64,000 nt of DNA from Eoetvoesia sp035555955 (GTDB lineage Bacteria > Pseudomonadota > Gammaproteobacteria > Burkholderiales > Burkholderiaceae_B), in the NCBI RefSeq assembly GCF_035555955.1, contig NZ_DATMGA010000007.1:18233-82232 (forward strand), read 5' to 3'. How positions within the stretch are numbered: position 1 is the stretch's first letter; every line of letters starts with the position of its first letter. A program made the translations under genes and the position numbers. Shown here piece by piece: positions 60,488-64,000 of the stretch. The notes under the pieces were generated by a model, which was not told the origin of the DNA, did no database searches, and worked only from the letters and a program-made list of their open reading frames with translations.

Positions 60488-60698
60488 TGCGCGGCCGTGT
60501 CGGTCGGCGTAGCCTAACCCTTAGTCCCTGCAGTGTTTGTGACACGACCATACATTCCTTGAACCAATGCTTATGGCATATCGGTTGCCGGATTGACAAA
60601 CAGGCGTGAACACCTTAACTTGGTGATCCCAGAGTTTGACTGATGGCGACCAACCTTGAACCCTCGGTTCCAGGATGCCGGTCTAGACGGCACAGGCG
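60488..60698 (+). ncRNA. ssrS: 6S RNA
   Basis: A stretch without codons just after zapA that folds like 6S RNA, the sigma70-RNA polymerase inhibitor. The closing stem pairs GCCGTGTCGGTCGGCGT (from 60494) with ATGCCGGTCTAGACGGC (about 60675-60691). The 3' side has the hallmark hairpin CCTTGAACC-CTC-GGTTCCAGG (about 60652-60672), as in E. coli 6S RNA. CCTTGAACCA also occurs on the 5' side. Ends are approximate and were set from the pairing. A strong terminator follows at 60710. Confidence 0.82.
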
Positions 60699-60709
60699 GG
60701 GCATTTTTC

Positions 60710-60745
60710 AAAAAGCTCGTCGTTCCACGACGGGCTTTTTCTTTT
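60710..60745 (+). terminator. Intrinsic terminator after 6S RNA
   Basis: AAAAAGCTCGTCGT and ACGACGGGCTTTTT form a 14-bp stem with one G-T pair and a three-base loop, followed by CTTTT. It is among the strongest terminators in the window and would end the zapA/6S transcript. Confidence 0.85.
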
Positions 60746-60758
60746 ATGGGGAAAAAGC

Positions 60759-61625
60759 ATGAATCAATTTGAAGAACTCCGGCCCGAAGGCCGGAGCCTC
60801 TCCTCCACAATGCGGGGGCGCCTTCGGCGCCGTATCGACCTTGCCTCGCTTGGCCTCGGCCTGAAGTCCGAGGCTTGCGCTTTGGTGCGTGGTCGAATAA
60901 AGCGTAAACAACTGTTGTGCGCGGGAGCGTTGGCCCTGGCCTGCGCATTCACGGCCCAGGCGCCGGCCTATGCGCAGGCGCCCGACGCAGCGTCCCAGGC
61001 CGCGGCCAAATGGCCCCAGGCCTCGCTGAACGCCGAGGCATCGTCCGTGGTGGCGCAAGACACGGTCAAGATCACGCTGGCGGCCGAGCTGACCGATGCG
61101 TCGCAGGCCAAGGTCGCCGCCGAGCTGGGCAAAACGCTGAACAGCGTCATGGATCAGGCCAAGGGCAATGCCAAGGTCAAGGCGCGCAGCGGCAGCTATA
61201 GCCTGTATCCGTTCACCGATAAAAGCGGCAAGATCACCTCGTGGCGCGGGCGCGGCGAAATCATCCTCGAGTCCACCGACTTCGAGGCCGCCTCGAAGCT
61301 TGCCAATACCTTGAGCGACCGCATGCCCATTTCCGGCCTGGCCTTCTCGGTCTCGCGCGAAGCCCGGGCCAAGGCCGAGCAAAGCCTTCTGGCCGAAGCC
61401 GTCAAGGCCTTCCAGCAGCGGGCCCAGGCTTTGACCGATGCCTTCGGCTATTCCTCGTATGCATTGCGCAATGTGGAACTGGGCGGCTCGGGCGCGCAGC
61501 CTTATCAGCCGGCCCCGCGCATGATGGCGATGGCCGCCGACAAGGCCGCCGTGCCGCTCGAGGGCGGAACCGAAACCGTCACGGTGTCGGTGCGCGGTTC
61601 GATTTTCCTGAAAGGAAAAAAATAA
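60759..61625 (+). CDS. SIMPL domain protein (DUF541)
   Basis: A 288-residue exported protein of the SIMPL family, known from oxidative-stress-defence YggE-like proteins of the periplasm. The domain runs from about 70 to 288, with LNAEASSVVAQDTVKITLAA and SDRMPISGLAFSVSREARAK. The obvious signal peptide (KRKQLLCAGALALACAF, ending APAYAQ) begins only at about residue 47. The first 45 codons overlap two palindromes. The true start may therefore be a downstream GTG at 60885, though ATG 60759 has a GGGG site. It overlaps lgt tail-to-tail by 47 bases. Confidence 0.82.
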   Translation: MNQFEELRPEGRSLSSTMRGRLRRRIDLASLGLGLKSEACALVRGRIKRKQLLCAGALALACAFTAQAPAYAQAPDAASQAAAKWPQASLNAEASSVVAQDTVKITLAAELTDASQAKVAAELGKTLNSVMDQAKGNAKVKARSGSYSLYPFTDKSGKITSWRGRGEIILESTDFEAASKLANTLSDRMPISGLAFSVSREARAKAEQSLLAEAVKAFQQRAQALTDAFGYSSYALRNVELGGSGAQPYQPAPRMMAMAADKAAVPLEGGTETVTVSVRGSIFLKGKK

Positions 61626-62373
61626 TCGCGCCAATGACGATCATGGGCAGCGACAATAGCTGCCCCATCGATAGTCCTCCGGCCAAAAGGCCCAGAAAGG
61701 CGTCGGGGGCGCGGGTGAACTCCACCAGGAAGCGGAATACGCCATAGCCCATCAGGAACACCGCGCTGATTTGCCCGACGGGGCGCGGCTTTCTGGCGAA
61801 CCACCATAGAATGGCGAACAAGGCAAAGCCTTCGAGTCCCATTTCGTAAAGTTGGGATGGGTGGCGCGGAATCCCGTCGCCGGTTTGCGGGAAAACCATG
61901 CCCCAGGGCATGGTGGTGGGCCGGCCCCAGAGTTCGCCGTTGATGAAGTTGCCCAGGCGGCCGGCCGCCAGCCCAAGCGGGATGAGCGGGGCGATGAAAT
62001 CGCCCACTTCAAGAAACCGGTATTTTTTCTTGCGGGCAAACAGCAGCAACACGGTAATGACGCCGATGAGGCCGCCGTGGAACGACATGCCGCCCTGCCA
62101 AAGGTAAAAGATTTCCTGCGGGTGAGCCAGGTATTGGGAAGGCTGGTAGAACAGTACATAGCCCAGGCGTCCGCCAATGACCACGCCAAGCACGCAATAA
62201 AAGATCAGGTCTTCCAGATCGGCCACGGTAAGCTTGCTTTTGCCGTGCTGGATGCGCCAGCGTCCAAGAATCCAGACAAGCGCGAAGCCCACCAGGTACA
62301 TGAGCCCGTACCAGTGAACGGCGACAGGCCCGATTTGTATGGCGATGGGGTCAAACTTTGGGTACTGGAGCAT
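61579..62373 (-). CDS. lgt: Prolipoprotein diacylglyceryl transferase
   Basis: A 264-residue inner-membrane enzyme that attaches diacylglycerol to lipobox cysteines, the first step of lipoprotein maturation. Seven hydrophobic segments are visible. IGPVAVHWYGLMYLVGFAL (about 15-33), GGMSFHGGLIG (catalytic His, about 100) and AAGRLGNFINGELWGRPT (the Lgt signature, about 135-152) confirm it. The start at 62373 (MLQYPKFDP) is standard. It matures the lipoproteins Pal, PqiC-like and OprM-like seen elsewhere in this window. Confidence 0.96.
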   Translation of the reverse strand: MLQYPKFDPIAIQIGPVAVHWYGLMYLVGFALVWILGRWRIQHGKSKLTVADLEDLIFYCVLGVVIGGRLGYVLFYQPSQYLAHPQEIFYLWQGGMSFHGGLIGVITVLLLFARKKKYRFLEVGDFIAPLIPLGLAAGRLGNFINGELWGRPTTMPWGMVFPQTGDGIPRHPSQLYEMGLEGFALFAILWWFARKPRPVGQISAVFLMGYGVFRFLVEFTRAPDAFLGLLAGGLSMGQLLSLPMIVIGAIIFFLSGKSNRAPTP

Positions 62374-62580
62374 AAGAGGTTTTCTATGACGAGTGGTTTG
62401 AACGAGTTTGCGCCGGTCATGCAAAAAAACGCGCACGAATGGCGCCGCTTGATGCGCCGTTGCGTGGCGTTGCGCCGCCGTCTGGCCGATAATACCCTCT
62501 ATATCCTGAATTCTCTCTGCGGGCGCGAATTATTTATGGCGATTACTTTTATGCCATCCAAGTACAAGAAGGCAAGTTTC

Positions 62581-62976
62581 ATGGCCATGTCGATGTGGTT
62601 CAAGCTCAACAAAAAGGCACGCGGCTCCGCCGTTGCGCCGTCGGCGTTTGTCGTCGCGCTGTCCTTGCTGGTTGCGGGCGTGCCAAGCATGCCGGCGCGG
62701 GCGCAAACCGTGGGGCTGGGCCTGGCGCAGGCCAAGAACTGCATTGCCTGCCATACCGTGGACAGGCAGCGGGTCGGCCCAGCCTTCAAGGCCGTGGCCC
62801 AGCGCTTTGCCGGCCATGACGGGGCCGTCGATTACCTGGCGCACAGCATCCGTAGCGGCGGCGGCGGCCGCTGGGGCGCCATTCCCATGCCGGCCCAGCC
62901 GCAGGTCAGCGAGACCGAGGCGCGCGAACTGGCAAAATGGATTTTGTCGCTGGCCGATGCCGATGCAAAAAAATAG
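62581..62976 (+). CDS. Class I cytochrome c (c551/c552 type)
   Basis: A 131-residue periplasmic electron carrier. The signal peptide covers residues about 1-41 with a twin-Lys start and a hydrophobic core (FVVALSLLVAGVPS), cut near ARAQ. The heme motif CIACH (about 53-57) and the axial Met of AIPMPAQP (about 105) are in place. A Gly-rich loop (SIRSGGGGRWG) precedes it. The start is uncertain: ATGs at 62536, 62551, 62581 and 62587 are in frame, and 62581 follows AAGAAGG. Confidence 0.88.
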   Translation: MAMSMWFKLNKKARGSAVAPSAFVVALSLLVAGVPSMPARAQTVGLGLAQAKNCIACHTVDRQRVGPAFKAVAQRFAGHDGAVDYLAHSIRSGGGGRWGAIPMPAQPQVSETEARELAKWILSLADADAKK

Positions 62977-63060
62977 GGGCTTGCCGTGCATCATTGACCG
63001 GCGCGTGCGCCGGCGAGGTGATCGAGCAGATTGAAACCGAAGCATCCATGAGGATCCATA

Positions 63061-63609
63061 ATGGAAAACACAGAAACTTCCGAACTTGAGTTCATCACCC
63101 TGGGCGGCGGCTGCTTCTGGTGCACCGAGTCGGTGTTCCTGGCGGTGCGCGGCGTGCGCACCGTCATGTCGGGCTACAGCGGAGGCCGCAGCGAGAACCC
63201 GAGCTATGAACAGATATGCGGCGGCGATACCGATCACGTCGAGGTGGTGCGGGTCGGCTTCGACCCGGGCGTCGTCGACCTGGCAACCATACTGGAAATA
63301 TTTTTTGCTACGCACGACCCCACCTCCTTGAATCGGCAGGGGGCGGATGCCGGCACGCAGTATGCGTCGGTTGTCTTTTATGAAACCGAGCAACAAAAAG
63401 AAGTGGCGCGCAAGGTCATGGCGCAGACTCAGGAGCTGCTGGGCCGCAAGCTGGAAACCCGCCTCGAGCCCGCGCCAAAGTTCTGGCCCGCCGAAGACTA
63501 CCATCGCGACTATTACGCCAGGCATCCCCAGCAGGGCTATTGCCAGATGGTCATTTCGCCCAAGATGGCCAAGCTGCGCCAGAAGTTCGCGCCGCTGCTG
63601 CGGGCGTAA
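63061..63609 (+). CDS. msrA: Peptide methionine sulfoxide reductase A
   Basis: A 182-residue enzyme that reduces methionine S-sulfoxide in proteins. The catalytic Cys is in GGGCFWCTESVFLAVRGV (about 15-32), followed by the substrate-site VMSGYSGGRSENPSYEQICG and THDPTSLNRQGADAGTQYAS. The C-terminal region lacks an evident resolving Cys pair beyond YCQM (about 161). Start ATG 63061 agrees with the family length. It is alone after the cytochrome gene. Confidence 0.95.
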   Translation: MENTETSELEFITLGGGCFWCTESVFLAVRGVRTVMSGYSGGRSENPSYEQICGGDTDHVEVVRVGFDPGVVDLATILEIFFATHDPTSLNRQGADAGTQYASVVFYETEQQKEVARKVMAQTQELLGRKLETRLEPAPKFWPAEDYHRDYYARHPQQGYCQMVISPKMAKLRQKFAPLLRA

Positions 63610-63950
63610 CCAATGTAAAGCCGCGCCATACCTACATAACTACATAAGGAGAGCGGCCGGGCCATGAAAAGCGTGGCCACGCTTTGGGTGTCTGTTGTGC
63701 TGCCGGACGCTTGATCCGTCGGCAGGCCGGCACCCCTGGCGGCCACGGCCTTTTGCCAACGTTCCTATGCCGTTCTTCCTTCAAGACAGGTTTTTCGTGA
63801 CGGCTTTCAGGCTTGGTCCGAAGGTGCGCGCCGGCCCGGTAAAAAAAATTTCATTCTTTCGTAAAAAAAATCCCCGAATCCGATCAAGGGGTTAGGGGGA
63901 AGGGGGAGGGGGATTGCCTGGTGTTGGGGAGGAATTTGGGTCAAAGCGAG
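63610..63950. other. Gene-poor right end
   Basis: No convincing gene follows msrA. There is a purine-rich, low-complexity block (GGGGGAAGGGGGAGGGGG near 63894-63911) and A-rich tracts at 63840-63870. A 16-codon frame at 63664-63714 has an AAGGAG site, but it is too short to judge. A 66-codon frame at 63695-63895 shows no protein-like pattern. Confidence 0.4.
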
Positions 63951-63979
63951 TTGCGCGGTGGAAAAAGGCTTGCTATAGT
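63951..63979 (+). promoter_or_regulatory. Sigma70-like promoter pointing out of the window
   Basis: TTGCGC (63951-63956), a 17-bp spacer and TATAGT (63974-63979) form a good promoter whose transcript would begin at about 63986 and leave the window. The next gene is not visible; a stable RNA operon or a protein gene is possible. Confidence 0.55.
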
Positions 63980-64000
63980 TACGTTCTTTCGCGGCACACA

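Noticed and set aside
63664..63714. A 16-codon frame with an AAGGAG site after msrA
   Set aside because: Too short to judge; GCGTGGCCACGC inside it is a palindrome that could equally be part of a terminator.
63695..63895. A 66-codon frame near the right end
   Set aside because: No ribosome site, no recognisable pattern and runs through A-rich and G-rich low-complexity sequence.
1..64000. CRISPR arrays, insertion sequences, prophage or integrase genes, tRNA genes
   Set aside because: No regularly spaced repeats, transposase or integrase motifs, terminal inverted repeats with target duplications, or cloverleaf-like sequences were found by eye.

Overview
The window is 64 kb of GC-rich, gene-dense chromosome from a betaproteobacterium. 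I place it in Burkholderiales, most likely Alcaligenaceae (Bordetella/Achromobacter relatives). This rests on gene content and order that I recognise: ybgC-tolQRAB-pal-cpoB, proS next to rppH, and a coiled-coil gene, zapA and a 6S RNA in a row. IclR, TRAP, CoA-transferase and RND genes are also plentiful. The genus is inference. I see no phage, insertion sequence, CRISPR array, tRNA or rRNA gene.

Left part (1-8.5 kb), accessory catabolism: a cut-off periplasmic binding protein, two convergent IclR regulators, and a tight five-gene operon. The operon encodes an FAD aromatic monooxygenase, a DUF2783 small protein, an alpha/beta hydrolase, a CaiB-type CoA-transferase and an HMG-CoA-lyase-like enzyme. 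The order suggests hydroxylation, hydrolysis, CoA activation and C-C cleavage of an unknown, probably aromatic, substrate. From 8.5 to 12.1 kb a leftward operon encodes an Mla/MCE-type lipid ABC transporter with a PqiC-like lipoprotein.

12.2-21 kb: a LysR regulator, a decayed fragment of a sulfatase gene, an intact Cys-type sulfatase, a complete TRAP transporter (DctP, DctQ, DctM) and a GntR regulator. On the other strand follows an extradiol-dioxygenase-like plus FAH-hydrolase pair. 21.1-23.7 kb is a zinc-acquisition unit: a perfect 18-bp palindrome that looks like a Zur box, a Cys/His-rich small exported protein and a ZnuD-like TonB-dependent receptor. 24.7-32.8 kb holds an SDR gene, a full RND efflux system and a two-component pair of the heavy-metal type.

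32.8-48.8 kb is mixed: purT, an MHS-family transporter, arfB, a methyltransferase, a TorF-type porin, cysE, a 2-hydroxyacid dehydrogenase, a chemoreceptor, tag, a BMP-type (nucleoside-like) ABC importer, a Met-rich PCu(A)C copper chaperone and a hydrolase. 48.9-56.1 kb is the leftward tol-pal cluster, to which an iron-type ABC permease and ATPase without a binding protein is translationally coupled after cpoB. The right end is housekeeping: proS, rppH, a beta-hydroxyacid dehydrogenase, a ZapB-like protein, zapA, 6S RNA, a SIMPL protein, lgt, cytochrome c and msrA. It closes with a gene-poor stretch carrying a sigma70-like promoter that points out of the window.

The clearest non-coding signals are the Zur-like box, a long stop-codon-embedded palindrome that occurs twice, a strong inverted repeat before the porin, and the 6S RNA with its following terminator. 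I did not find a clearly new multi-gene defence or mobile system. The best candidates for undescribed biology are the five-gene catabolic operon, the sulfatase-TRAP unit, the Zur-linked small protein and the binding-protein-less ABC pair attached to tol-pal.
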